Assembly (NCBI GenBank): GCA_029953675.1
Contig: JAMWBK010000012.1
Coordinates: 310,001-374,000 of the forward strand
DNA from: Rhodosorus marinus
Lineage: Eukaryota > Rhodophyta > Stylonematophyceae > Stylonematales > Stylonemataceae
Length of the DNA stretch: 64,000 bases
Direction of reading: 5' to 3'
Of the stretch, positions 29,976 to 40,193 are shown in pieces. The notes beneath the pieces were generated by a model. It made no database searches and had not been told where the DNA came from. It worked only from the letters and a program-made list of their open reading frames with translations. The position numbers and the translations under genes were made by a program. Within the stretch, counting starts at the first letter, position 1. Each line of letters starts with the position of its first letter.

Positions 29976-31690
29976 GTAAAATGTCGCTTTCTCCCCCCGA
30001 GGGACGTGTCGCTGAACTCTCTGCCACCCACTCTGCGACTAATCAGCGAACGTGAAGGGTTCGAACACCACGGCGTCGGATTGGGGACTGACAACTTTGT
30101 CCAAGCATCCTGCGAGCGAGTTTTAGCACGGCACAAGCAACTCACCGACGCCATTGAGCACCTACCCGACAGCATGCTGCAATCGGCCTGCTTGCTTTCC
30201 CGCTTTTGTGCCGGTCCCAGACTCAACTACTGGTTGCGCAGCCTGCCTCAAGCTTGGGGCTCGTGGATCGCGGCTAAAGCCGACGAAATGACCCTGCAAC
30301 ACTGGGGAACGCTCTTGGATGAGCCCCTCGATCTTGAAGCTGCTCCCGACAGGGACTTTATCCGTGCACAGATCGCTCTACCGTTGCGATTAGGGGGATT
30401 CGGCGTCGCAGACCGTGGGCTGGTATGCTCGCCAGCGGCGGTTGCCTCCTGGGCTACCGCGCTGCGAACGTTGGTGACCTTCCAGATGCGAAGTGCCTGC
30501 CTCTTGGCTCGAGCTTTGACCAACGAGGATCCAGTGACCCTGCCGCCCCCGCTTTTGACAATTTATGATGGTCTTCAACACGCGTTCAGGAGGTGCAACG
30601 CCGTGCCGGACGCAAATCGGTCCCGCTTTCGTTCCTGGAGGGAGCTGTTATGGGGACGAGCTGAAGCGATTGAGGATTCTCCCTCGACCGAGTTCTTGCC
30701 GATGACGGAGAGGCTAGCCCCGGGTCACCTGTTGCAGACTACCCGGATTTGAGCCGATTGTGGAGCTCCCGCACTGATGTGATTCAACATAGCCTCACCT
30801 GGGGCCAACACAGTGCCGTTCACACAGTCATGCTCAATTCTCCTCTCACGCCGCCTACCACTGCCGCTCGTCTCCGCGGCATGGGAGGCCACCTCTCGCA
30901 CTTGTGGTTAACCACTCTACCGTCGTCATTGAGTCATCGTCTCGATGCTTTCCAGTTCCGTTCTGCCGCACGGATCTATCTCGGTTTGCCACAGGCTCCG
31001 TGGCACTCTAATCGGCCGTCTTTCTGTCAGGGATGTGAGAGCCGGATTGACGCTTGTGGCTACCACTTCCTGGGTTCCTGCGGACTGTTGCGAGGTCTCC
31101 GTACGAGGCGTCACACTCGCCTCAAGTACATCCTCAGCGAATTTTTGACTCGGATAGGGCATACGGTTGAGGTTGAGTCGGAACTGCCCAGATCAATCTC
31201 GGACTCTGCACCGCCCCGTTGTATAGCCGATCTCCTCGTCTCCGACGCTGCTGCCAGACGCTCAACATATGTGGACCTTGCGATTACCTGCCCCGTGGCC
31301 AGCGCCCACCTCACCGCAGCCGCCCGCCGCCGGGGGGCCGCGGCTTCAGCCCTTCGAAGAGTTAAGGAACGACGGTATGCTGAGAGCATGGCCAGTCTGC
31401 CTTGCGCTGAGGGTCGCTCTCACCGGTTCCAGCCATTCATTGTGGAAAGCTTTGGTCACGTGGATAAGTCGGGTTTAGAGTGGTTGCGGAAATGTTTTGC
31501 TGAGCATCCTACTGAATATTTGGCGGTCTTGAGGCGTTTAAGTGTCTCCCTTTGGCGATATTCCAGCGACATGCTTTCCGAGGCGCGCCATCGGCGCCTG
31601 GGGTTGCATACTTCCCTCCCTAGTTATTAGTTCATCTTCACGCCTTGCGTAGCGCTTCAGGCTATGCTAGTAAAGTCCAGTAAAGTCCAG
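29976..31690 (+). mobile_element. Young family-B (B1) LINE, 5'-truncated after RT motif C
   Basis: Starts at CRFLPPRDVSLNSLPPTL just downstream of YHDD and reaches the 3' tail. Reading frame 29940-30752 (thumb, linker) shifts by a one-base loss near 30681 into 30749-31630. The right half is nearly identical to the inverted copy 32007-33186. Confidence 0.9.
30749..31630 (+). CDS. LINE family-B C-terminal region: CCHC knuckle and restriction-like endonuclease
   Basis: 293 codons. CQGCESRIDACGYHFLGSC gives the CCHC knuckle (CX2CX9HX4C), followed by LRTRRHTRLKYIL. The endonuclease shows RCIADLLVSDAA, YVDLAITCPVAS and KERRYAES in the same order as family A. C-terminal block GHVDKSGLEWLRKCFAEHP ends at LPSY and stop. 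It is the best-preserved B1 C-terminus. Detached from RT by a frameshift. Confidence 0.85.
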   Translation: MSRLWSSRTDVIQHSLTWGQHSAVHTVMLNSPLTPPTTAARLRGMGGHLSHLWLTTLPSSLSHRLDAFQFRSAARIYLGLPQAPWHSNRPSFCQGCESRIDACGYHFLGSCGLLRGLRTRRHTRLKYILSEFLTRIGHTVEVESELPRSISDSAPPRCIADLLVSDAAARRSTYVDLAITCPVASAHLTAAARRRGAAASALRRVKERRYAESMASLPCAEGRSHRFQPFIVESFGHVDKSGLEWLRKCFAEHPTEYLAVLRRLSVSLWRYSSDMLSEARHRRLGLHTSLPSY

Positions 31691-31884
31691 TTTCAATGGC
31701 TTTATTAGTGGTTTCAATACCCAAAAAACAATTATGACGGAAAACTGTTTGTGGAAACTCATGGTGAACTTTTGGAAAGTCAATATTGGAGTAGCCTCGC
31801 AAACGTTTCACTGACCATCCCATGAGTATCTTTCCTTCCCCCCCCCCGGGTCGGTTCAGTGTTGCTTTATGGAGATATTCTAGA

Positions 31885-32006
31885 AACGAACGAATGGTTT
31901 AATCGGAGGCTGAAAGAAAAAACCCCGAGGGGAAAAAAAGGCTAAGTGCGGCGAAGAACTCGCGCCTCCAACATCAAAGCGGCATTCATGCGCCACAGCA
32001 GGAAAC
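31885..32006 (-). mobile_element. Family-A LINE 3' end, 122 bp
   Basis: GAACGAATGGTTTAATCGG tail to the codons for SFLLWRMNAAL; abruptly joined to a family-B 3' tail at 32007. The preceding 31691-31884 shows no gene. Confidence 0.85.
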
Positions 32007-33186
32007 TGGACTGGACTTTACTAGCATAGCCTGAAGCGCTACGCAAGGCGTGAAGATGAACTAATAACTAGGGAGGGAAGCATGCAACCCCAGGCGCCGA
32101 TGGCGCGCCTCGGAAAGCATGTCGCTGGAATATTGCCAAAGGGAGACACTTAAACGCCTAGCGCCAAATATTCAGTAGGATGCTCAGCAAAACATTTCCG
32201 CAACCACTCTAAACCCGACTTATCCACGTGACCAAAGCTTTCCACAATGAATGACTGGAACCGGTGAGAGCGACCCTCAGCGCAAGGCAGACTGGCCATG
32301 CTCTCAGCATACCGTCGTTCCTTAACTCTTCGAAGGGCTGAAGCCGCGGCGCCCCGGCGGCGGGCGGCTGCGGTGAGGTGGGCGCTGGCCACGGGGCAGG
32401 TAATCGCAAGGTCCACATATGTTGAGCGTCTGGCAGCAGCGTCGGAGACGAGGAGATCGGCTATACAACGGGGCGGTGCAGAGTCCGAGATTGATCTGGG
32501 CAGTTCCGACTCAACCTCAACCGTATGCCCTATCCGAGTCAAAAATTCGCTGAGGATGTACTTGAGGCGAGTGTGACGCCTCGTACGGAGACCTCGCAAC
32601 AGTCCGCAGGAACCCAGGAAGTGGTAGCCACAAGCGTCAATCCGGCTCTCACATCCCTGACAGAAAGACGGCCGATTAGAGTGCCACGGAGCCTGTGGCA
32701 AACCGAGATAGATCCGTGCGGCAGAACGGAACTGGAAAGCTTCGAGACGATGACTCAATGACGACGGTAGAGTGGTTAACCACAAGTGCGAGAGGTGGCC
32801 TCCCATGCCGCGGAGACGAGCGGCAGTGGTAGGCGGCGTGAGAGGAGAATTGAGCATGACTGTGTGAGCGGCACTGTGTTGGCCCCAGGTGAGGCTATGT
32901 TGAATCACATCAGTGCGGGAGCTCCACAATCGGCTCAAACCCGGGTAGTCTGCAACAGGGGACCCGGGGCTAGCCTCTCCGTCATCGGCAAGAACTCGGT
33001 CGAGGGGAGAATCCTCAATCGCTTCAGCTCGTCCCCATAACAGCTCCCTCCAGGAACGAAAGCGGGACCGATTTGCGTCCGGCACGGCGTTGCACCTCCT
33101 GAACGCGTGTTGAAGACCATCATAAATTGTCAAAAGCGGGGGCGGCAGGGTCACTGGATCCTCGTTGGTCAAAGCTCGAGCCAAGA
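32007..33186 (-). mobile_element. Young family-B (B1) LINE, inverted relative to the neighbouring copy
   Basis: 344 open codons at 33184-32150 cover the linker, CCHC knuckle and endonuclease; a small deletion near 32155 alters the last codons (PTEYLALGV instead of the normal tail). Near-identical to 30500-31690 in reverse. Confidence 0.9.
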
Positions 33187-33187
33187 G

Positions 33188-33258
33188 GCAAAATTAAATA
33201 TTCAGGCTTTATTACCCCCGTAGCGCTGGGGTAATAAAGCCTGAATATTTAATTTTGC
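33188..33258. repeat. Perfect 31-bp inverted repeat at a LINE-LINE junction
   Basis: Arms 33188-33218 and 33228-33258 (GCAAAATTAAATATTCAGGC...) pair perfectly across a 9-bp spacer. Family B ends on its left and family A starts on its right. Confidence 0.9.
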
Positions 33259-33950
33259 ATCAGCCCCCTTGGCCGTACGAGATGGGTTCGTCGTGCCCTC
33301 CTGCTCTCAGACTGAAGACAACGCAGATTTTGGCGCCCACCTGCTCGCTAGTTGCCCGGCGGTGAAAGGTGCTCGAACCCGCCGCCATACACGGATCTTG
33401 AACCTGTTATACCGGGAACTTCGGCCTATAGTCCGGCAAGCCGGTCTGGAAATCGAACGTGAGAAACCTTTACCCGTCGCGGACTTTCAAAATCATGAAC
33501 GCCGTGTAGCCGACCTGGTGATCACCTGTGACGACAGCCGCCGTACCACATACGTTGATCTTTCTGTTCCTAACCCTCAAGCTAGTCGTTATCTCCCGGC
33601 TGCGGGGGAGCGCCGTGGATCTGCCGCCGCCAGCATGAGACGCCGCAAAGAGATCAAATACGCGGGGGCTTTGTCTTCCCCTGGTGTTCGTGCTTCGGTA
33701 CTAGCACATCGCTTGGTACCCCTGATCATTGAGTGCTTTGGGTTCATGGACTCTGTTGGTTCTCGCTGGCTTCGGGAGTTGTTCCGCGAACGCCCTGACC
33801 GTCTTCAATCGTTGTTTACCCGCTTAAGTTTCCTGCTGTGGCGCATGAATGCCGCTTTGATGTTGGAGGCGCGAGTACTTCGCCGCGCTTAGTCTTTTTT
33901 TCCCCTCGGGGTTGTTTTTTTCAGCCTTCGATTAAACCATTCGTTCGTAG
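33259..33950 (+). mobile_element. Young family-A LINE, 5'-truncated
   Basis: 207 open codons (33269-33892) cover most of the knuckle and the endonuclease; a base loss before CSQTED changes the frame. 3' UTR and ATTCGTTCG tail follow. Confidence 0.88.
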
Positions 33951-34245
33951 CGCTGTAGGCTTTATTGGACTTGACTGTAGGCTTTATTAGCATAGCCTAC
34001 AGCGCTACGCAAACCGTTAAGAGGAACTAAGAACTCATATACAAACGGGCGCCTCGAATCCTCGGTCTCGGTTGGCGTTAACGACGGTGGCAGAAGAATT
34101 TCATCCGGTCTACTGTAACCATGCTCGCCAAGGCGCGCCACCGCCGCCTGGGATTATATTCTCTGCTTCCTAGTCCGTAGTTTCCTTTTACGTCTTGCGT
34201 AGCGCACCAGACTATGATTGTAAAACCAATGTAACTAGCAAGTGG
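33951..34245. mobile_element. Family-B-type LINE 3' ends in opposite orientations
   Basis: 33951-34037 is a B2 tail in minus orientation (GCATAGCCTACAGCGCTACG); 34120-34245 is a B3-like tail in plus orientation (GCGCGCCACCGCCGCCTGGG, then CTTGCGTAGCGCACCAG). Confidence 0.75.
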
Positions 34246-34344
34246 ATGACTCGAAATTTCCGGAAAGGTACTTGCATAATATTGCGCACAGTCCACACAG
34301 AGTTGCGTACAAACAGCTATGTTGGCAGTAATGGTCCGCGTGGC

Positions 34345-35649
34345 CTAGACTGACACCAACAACGGCCGGTGCCCGCGTTCACGGCACCCTATCCCGTGAA
34401 AAAGTGGAGAGTACAGTAGGAAAACGTGAGCTATCGGATATCTACGCTGTAGTATCAACAGTAAATGGCAAAATGCCTTCACATGAAAAACTCTTGTTGT
34501 CGGTTGCATCCATACCCCTTCGTCTGTGCAATGACTACTAATAAAATCGACGATTCTTAAACAAGAGAAAGATTCACCAGCATCGTCATCGACTATGCAG
34601 CTGGAGTTGTCGCAAGGGTTGTCGCATTTACAGAGCCCATTATCGTTCACTCCAATCTGGACAAAACAGATCACCAAACAGTCTGGTCTTAGGCTCGTCC
34701 ATATTACGCATCCATCCGTTGACAGTGTGAGCTTGTGATAGATCTTCGTCATACCCAGTGAGTACTGCATGATTCGGCAAATGTCGTGACAGCGGTGCAG
34801 GCATGATCATCAATGCAATTCATTTCTGAGCCGCAGACTAATTTCTCGCAAGTACAATGCTGCGTCCGGGTGTGCGCCTTACCAGTCTAAACAGGACACA
34901 TGAGCATGCAGCGTTTAAGACTCCGGAAAAGGGACCAACCTGTTTAGGTTTGGTTTAGAGGCCAACGTGAGCGACAGCTGATTTGCAGTTCGGCATACCG
35001 AATCGTTTGCGCAGTTTTTCGTCCATTCATGAAGCGGAATGCACTGTTGGCTGAGCAGACATTCGTCTGCGTTGCAACTGCTGCAGGAAACTTCTAGAGT
35101 GCAGACTTCGCGGAAAGGTTTCTTTGGGTCTGGCGCTTTGCATGGCAAAGTTGAGTCCACCTGTTGCTTCATATATGCTCGCACAGCCATCCCATCCAAA
35201 TTGACCACAGCATAAGCGTACAAATCAAAAAAGCTCTCTCCACAGCACGATTCGGACTGCTCCACCGAGATACTTGAAGGGCAGATGTCCATACGGGCAC
35301 TTCTACGTTGCGTTGGGTCCGTGATTCGAGAAACTTCCCTCCTCCTCGTGAATCTATCCTTGCCAGTGGGTGCGGACTCATCTGCAGATGAGAAGACTCC
35401 TGCCCTGAGCTTCAGAAGACCAATGTTTTCCAACGTTGTAAATTCCACTCGAAAACAGTTCGTGTCGACCTTCGGCACCACACTTAATGCGATACCTCCA
35501 AGCAAAGTGCCGTCCTCGTCCACCAAATCCCCAGTGAAGAGATTACAAGAAAATCTCTTGAATAGGCGCACTTCACCACATGTTGGGGAGCAGCTGACAA
35601 CGCCCAACAGCGTCAGGCTTAATACAGCGAGAGTGACAACTTTCACCAT
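34345..35649 (-). CDS. Secreted Cys-rich modular protein, paralogue 2 (4 exons inferred)
   Basis: Start at 35649 (MVKVVTLAVLSLTLLGVVSC signal peptide). Exon 1, 35649-34999 (217 codons), is the family head: DLVDEDGTLLGG, CFRVEFTTLENIGLLKLRAG, FTRRREVS, ICPSSISVEQSESCCGESF, then FREVCTLEVSCSSCNADEC. Exon 2 is 34886-34755 (44 codons; HCTCEKLVCGSEMNCIDDHAC). Exon 3 is 34656-34516 (47 codons; GLCKCDNPCDNSSCIVDD). A short last exon starts near 34445 or 34440 and stops at 34345 or 34379, depending on the acceptor. Introns are GT-AG, 90-115 nt, phase 0. Each exon from 2 on is one module. Role unknown; secretion and disulfide bonding are likely. Confidence 0.82.
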
Positions 35650-35727
35650 CTCTTCACTACAAACACCTACGCTCGTTCCGTTCAACTCCTTACTTAATGT
35701 GAAGCCTAAATGACCCAAGCTCGTTGG

Positions 35728-35733
35728 TATATA
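35728..35733 (-). promoter_or_regulatory. TATA box of paralogue 2
   Basis: TATATA on the minus strand, 79 bp upstream of the ATG at 35649. Confidence 0.5.
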
Positions 35734-35824
35734 CTAATGTGGGATAAGTGGGGCTAATGAGGGATACTCCATAACGAGTAATAAAAGAATCACAGACGTG
35801 AAAGATATGGTGGTTTGCATGGTT

Positions 35825-36465
35825 TTTATTCGCCGAGCCTAAAGCGCTACGCAAGGCGTGAAAAGTGGTTTACATAGCATAGTCTGAAGCTCTATGCCTA
35901 TGTAAAGCAGTGCGGAAAAGGGAACTAGGAACTGGAGGAGAACCGCGTGCAAGTCCAGTTGCCGATGGCATGTTTAGACGAGCATGAAATTAGGAAAACG
36001 GCCAAAAAAACTGTCGGACCCAGCCGCCAGATGCTCAGCATATGTGGACCTCGCTGTCACATGCAAGTGTCAAGTGCGTATCTCCCCTCTGCCGCGCTCC
36101 ACCGGGGGGCAGCGACTTTCTGTACTTCGCCGACTGAGAGAACGACGGTATGCCGATAGCATGACCAGTGTGTCCTGGGCAGACGGCCGTTCTCACAGGT
36201 TCCAGCTCTTCATTGTGGAAAACTTTGGGCATCTGGAAAAGTCCAGCTCGGAGTGGCTGCGGAAATGTTTTGCTGACCATCCCTCCGTTGAATATCTGGG
36301 ACTCCTGCGCTGGATATTCTAGCCGCAAGCTTGCCTAGGCGCGCCTTCGCCGCCTATATTTGCACGCTTTTCTCCCTAGTTCCTAGCTCCGCTTCACGCC
36401 CTGCGCTTCAGGCTATGCATGCTAGTAAAACCAGTAAAGTCCAGTAAAACCAGTAAAACCAGCAG
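35825..36465. mobile_element. Family-B-related LINE pieces (subfamily C), inverted pair
   Basis: 35825-35985 is a 3' end in minus orientation. 35986-36465 is a plus-strand copy with ARCSAYVDLAVTCKCQV, RRLRERRYADSMTSV, GHLEKSSSEWLRKCF and a tail of AGTAAAACC/AGTAAAGTCC repeats. More diverged from B1 than B2 is. Confidence 0.8.
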
Positions 36466-36814
36466 TGGAACCACTACCACAAGCACAGTACGCAGGAAAC
36501 CATGACTTTAGTCAGCCCACCCACTCTTACTAATGCACGGTTGAATTTTGAAAAGAACCACCAGAATTGCATCTTCCAAAGAGCCGTTCAAAGCGCGGCG
36601 CACTGAATCTTTGGGAATTTTAGTATTTTCTTGATGGGCAAAAATCCTCCTACTCGCTCCGTGTCACAGTCGTTAGGCTGGATATAAAAAGAAAAGCCCG
36701 ATCAGTCTTTTTTTTTCCCTTCAGAGGGTTTTATCTTTTAGCCAACAGAGTAAACCAACTAATTCACCAGGAGAAAGTGGACCGCTCTTCACATCGGTTC
36801 TTTAAAGATGCTCT
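36466..36814. other. Non-coding, with an old family-A 3' tail
   Basis: 36695-36760 resembles a decayed family-A 3' UTR (GTCTTTTTTTTTCCCTTCAG, then GAGTAAACCAACTAATTCAC). The rest is unassigned. Confidence 0.45.
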
Positions 36815-36902
36815 CCTGGCGCGAGTACTTCGCCGCGCTTAGTCTTTTTTTCCCCTCGGGGTTTTTTTTTTCAGCCTCCGATTAAACCATTCGTTCGTTC
36901 CT
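36815..36902 (+). mobile_element. Family-A LINE 3' UTR-only insertion
   Basis: Starts at GGCGCGAGTACTTCGCCGCG (last nine codons) and includes hairpin, T-tracts and ATTCGTTCGTTCC tail. Confidence 0.85.
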
Positions 36903-37790
36903 AGAAGTGTTCCAGTGGCCGCCCCCGACCGGTTTTCCTCGGTGCTCACCCGTTTGAGATTCGCGTTGTGGTAAATGAAGGCGGCTTCGATGCTGGCGAG
37001 CTCGCCCTGATCTGATCCTCGCCTTTAGTTTGGTTTCTTCTGCTCGGGTATTATTTGATGGGGAAGAATCGGGCCGCTTTCCCAAATTCGAAACCGCAGT
37101 CGGTCATGCTTGACTGTTTTGACTTCGAGGATTCCGCTTGGTTCCGCGAAGTGTTCCGTTGGGTGCACCCGGCTGGCGTATTTCGCTATTCAATAGAATT
37201 TTCAGCCCCTCCGGGATTCGCTGATGTAGGCGAACCGCTCCTCATATCCGAAACCGCAGTCGGTTATGGTTGAATGTTTTGACGTTAAGGATTCCGTTTG
37301 GATCGGCGAGGCATTCCGTTGGGCGCCCCGACCGACTCCCCCGCGCTATGCACCCTTGAGTTTCCTGTGATGGCAAATGAACACTGCTTGAGTGTACTCC
37401 TCCCTTCTGCCGGTTCCTAGCCATCGAATAAGATTTTTGACTTTGATCTTGGAGGCCGCTCCTTTTTCCTCGTCTGCAATAGTGGCTTTTCTGCTCTAGG
37501 GGATTTGCTGGCGCGGTGAAATCGGGCCGCTCCTCACACCCGAAAACGCAGTCGGTCATGATTGAGTGCGTTCGGTTTTCTTAATTTCGTTGATTCCTCT
37601 AAGTATTCCGTCAGCACCCCGACTGACTCTCCTCCCTGTGTACACGTTTGAGCTTTCCAGATACGGCCGTACCGAACGCGGTGTTGACGTGGAGTTACTG
37701 TGATCTTCACCTTCATTACCCTAGCTTTCTCCCTGGGGCTTTGGTGGCGAGAAGAACGGCCAAGACCCCGAAACCATTTTCGGTCATATT
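36903..37790 (+). repeat. Degenerate tandem array derived from family-A LINE 3' region
   Basis: The phrase GAAACCGCAGTCGGTCATG or a variant recurs near 37090, 37247, 37543 and 37765, each followed by ATTGAGTG/TTGACTG, GATTCC...TT and a CGAAGTGTTCCG-like segment. These correspond to the family-A DNA for IIECFGFMDSVG and RELFRERPDR. Units are roughly 160-300 bp, so the array is irregular. Confidence 0.6.
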
Positions 37791-38821
37791 AGAGAAGACT
37801 TTTATTCGGAGAAGAGAAAATAAATAACAAAACTGGAGATAAAAAATAAAAAACCCACAGAGGAGCCAAAAAAAGACGCTCGCCCAAGAGGAAAATCCGC
37901 TCATGAAATTTCGTCATTAAGGCCAGCCACTAAAATCAAAACAAATTCTACGGAATTCTATAATTGTTTCGCAAATATAATCCACTATCGCATTCCTGCG
38001 GAGATTTCGATACAGACGTACAAGGGGTAAACTGACAATTGAGCGGAACAAACTTCTGAGCGGCAAGAAAAAAAGGGAGGGGGGGAGGGGGTGAGGGGAA
38101 GGTGTTGACAGGTCAACCCCCTGACTAATGATGACGAATCTCAAAATAGATTGAAGCTACAGTCAGTCAATAAGATTAAATGATTGTATGTGCTATCAAT
38201 TGAGATGTTTTTAGTTCAATTTTCAAGAGCAATGCCCGTATAGATTGAAGTTAGTCCACAACCTGAAATGATTGGGGAGCTGTATCAATTGGGAGCTGTT
38301 TTCCCAAATTTAATAGCTATTAATTTGCACCTCTTGCTGCATAACCGCTTGCCCCAACTCGATCCCTCGCTAGTTGAGCAGCAAAATCTGATCTCCACGC
38401 AACCCCCCCTCCCTTGGAAAATCTTATTGTAGGAGATTTCACGACCCCCCTTAGAAACGATATTTTCTTTCCTCACAAATCCATAAGTGTATTCACAATT
38501 TACAAAAAAACTGAGAACTATCTAAACGAAACATTTGTAGACGTATGCATTAATATTTTTATAATCAATATACACAACTATGAATTCATAAATTTGAAGA
38601 GACATATGGGTTTATTAATTATAAATACAAATCTCGAGTTAAGATCTGCTTTATATAAGCATTTATAGCTCGTAAAGCCATCAAAGAAAATCCATTTGCT
38701 TAACTACTATTTTCTTCGGAATACCGTCACACGAATGCGAGAAAACCCAACCGATGAGCGCCCAAAAAAAGGCTTCTACAACCCCCCAAAAATCACGTGC
38801 TTTGAAGTGTCAAGAGTATGC
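37791..38821. other. AT-rich non-coding stretch
   Basis: No gene recognised. G-rich tract at 38070-38100; otherwise low GC with short random frames. Confidence 0.45.
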
Positions 38822-39152
38822 ACCATATCATATTATGCTTATTTTATTTAAAGCAGTGAAAATTCAATGTTTTGTTTGGTTTTAGATAGGAAGTGGAATA
38901 ATATCACTTTTTTCCTTGGGTTTTCAAACGGGAAAGATTTTTTCCCCTTTCGATTTCAGAACCAGCGACCAGTTTTTAGGAATGGATTTTTTTCACACAG
39001 AGTCCCCACTCGAATCGATGAATGAAGTGTCCGCTCGGTGGCGTAAATAAGAATTCCCCTTTTTTTTCTCTTTTTTTAAAAACTGGGAGAGAGTGTTAGT
39101 TTCGATCGGACGTGCGGAGTACGTAAGGGCATAGCTTCGATGTGGGTGGACA
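38822..39152 (+). repeat. Dispersed repeat of about 330 bp, inverted copy at 54147-55712
   Basis: The whole segment (TTATTTTATTTAAAGCAGTG ... GTACGTAAGGGCATAGC) is found reverse-complemented and almost unchanged near 55 kb, where two family-A LINEs split it. No coding potential. Identity unknown. Confidence 0.85.
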
Positions 39153-39307
39153 GAGTCACAGACTACGTACTTGTGGTCATATGGCTTTTTTTGGAACGTC
39201 CATTTTCGTGTAAGTTATTGGGGGTTTTTTGTTCTTCGTCGCGCGGTTTCATTGGGATCAGTAGAGCGCCCATCCGACGCTAGGGGATGGGGCTCCATCT
39301 GACATTT
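39153..39307. other. Non-coding, short
   Basis: Nothing recognised. Confidence 0.3.
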
Positions 39308-39344
39308 TGATGTGTACGGGCAAACCTTGACTACAGATTGGAAT

Positions 39345-39408
39345 GGTTTAATCGGAGGCTGAAAGAAAAAACCCCGAGGGGAAAAAAAGACTAAGTGCGG
39401 CGAAGACC
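39345..39408 (-). mobile_element. Family-A LINE tail-only insertion, about 64 bp
   Basis: Contains only the 3' UTR and four last codons. The target CGACTACAGATTG/TGACTACAGATTG is duplicated on both sides. Confidence 0.82.
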
Positions 39409-39627
39409 GACTACAGATTGACGCTGTCTGTTTTCGGTTTTTTTTCACCTTGTACGGTTCACAGGCGCTTGCCGTTGAAGAAGGAGACTTATTGCAGTCG
39501 GTTTCATGTTCAATGGAACTCGTGTCCGGGGTTTTGATGTGTACGGGCAAACCTTGACTACAGATTGACGCCGTCTGTTTTCGTTTTTTTTTCACCTTGT
39601 ACGGTTCACAGGCGCTTGCCGTTGAAG

Positions 39628-39899
39628 ACGAACGAACGAACGAACGAACGAATGGTTTAATCGGAGGCTGAAAAAAAAAACTCCGAGGGGAAAAAAAGAC
39701 TAAGCGCGGCGAAGTACTCGCGCCTCCAACATCAAAGCGGCATTCATGCGCCACAGCAGGAAACTTAAACGGGTAAACAACGATTGAAGACGGTCAGGGC
39801 GTTCGCGGAACAACTCCCGAAGCCAGCGAGAACCAACAGAGTCCATGAACCCAAAGCACTCAATGATCAGGGGTACCAAGCGATGTGCTAGTGCCGAAA
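39628..39899 (-). mobile_element. Family-A LINE, 5'-truncated, with (CGAA)n tail
   Basis: Five or more CGAA units (ACGAACGAACGAACGAACGA) precede ATGGTTTAATCGG; body reaches the HRLVPL codons. Flanks TTGAAG/CTGAAG suggest a short duplication. Confidence 0.88.
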
Positions 39900-40193
39900 C
39901 TGAAGAAGGAGACTTATTGCAGTCGGTTTCATGTTCAATGGAACTCGTGTCCGGTCGACTGAATGAAAAAGCATGTGTTTGATGTGTTTATTCAGGATTC
40001 ACATATGTAGAACTAATCGATAGCTTCACAGTCGAGCTACGTTCGTATATGTTTGGGAGGTGGCTGGTAGGAGTGTGGGGATGGGACTAGAGCGGGGTTG
40101 ACTTTTGCCGTGTGGATATTAACGTGAGGTGCAGGGGGGTAGCTGCTCAGTCGGTTGCTTGAGATGGTTGCTCCTGCTTTCGTTTTGGGAAAC

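Larger units (their letters stand above)
39308..39953 (+). repeat. Two-copy tandem repeat, each copy hit by a family-A LINE
   Basis: Unit TTTTGATGTGTACGGGCAAA ... GGAACTCGTGTCCGG occurs at 39308-39534 and 39535-39953 once the LINE pieces are removed (about 165-bp unit). LINE pieces lie at 39345-39408 (first unit) and 39628-39899 (second unit). Confidence 0.85.

Noticed and set aside
39215-39754. 179-codon minus frame with FFSPRGFFF repeats
   Set aside because: It reads through the 3' UTRs of family-A LINEs and the duplicated flanking DNA; no independent coding signal.
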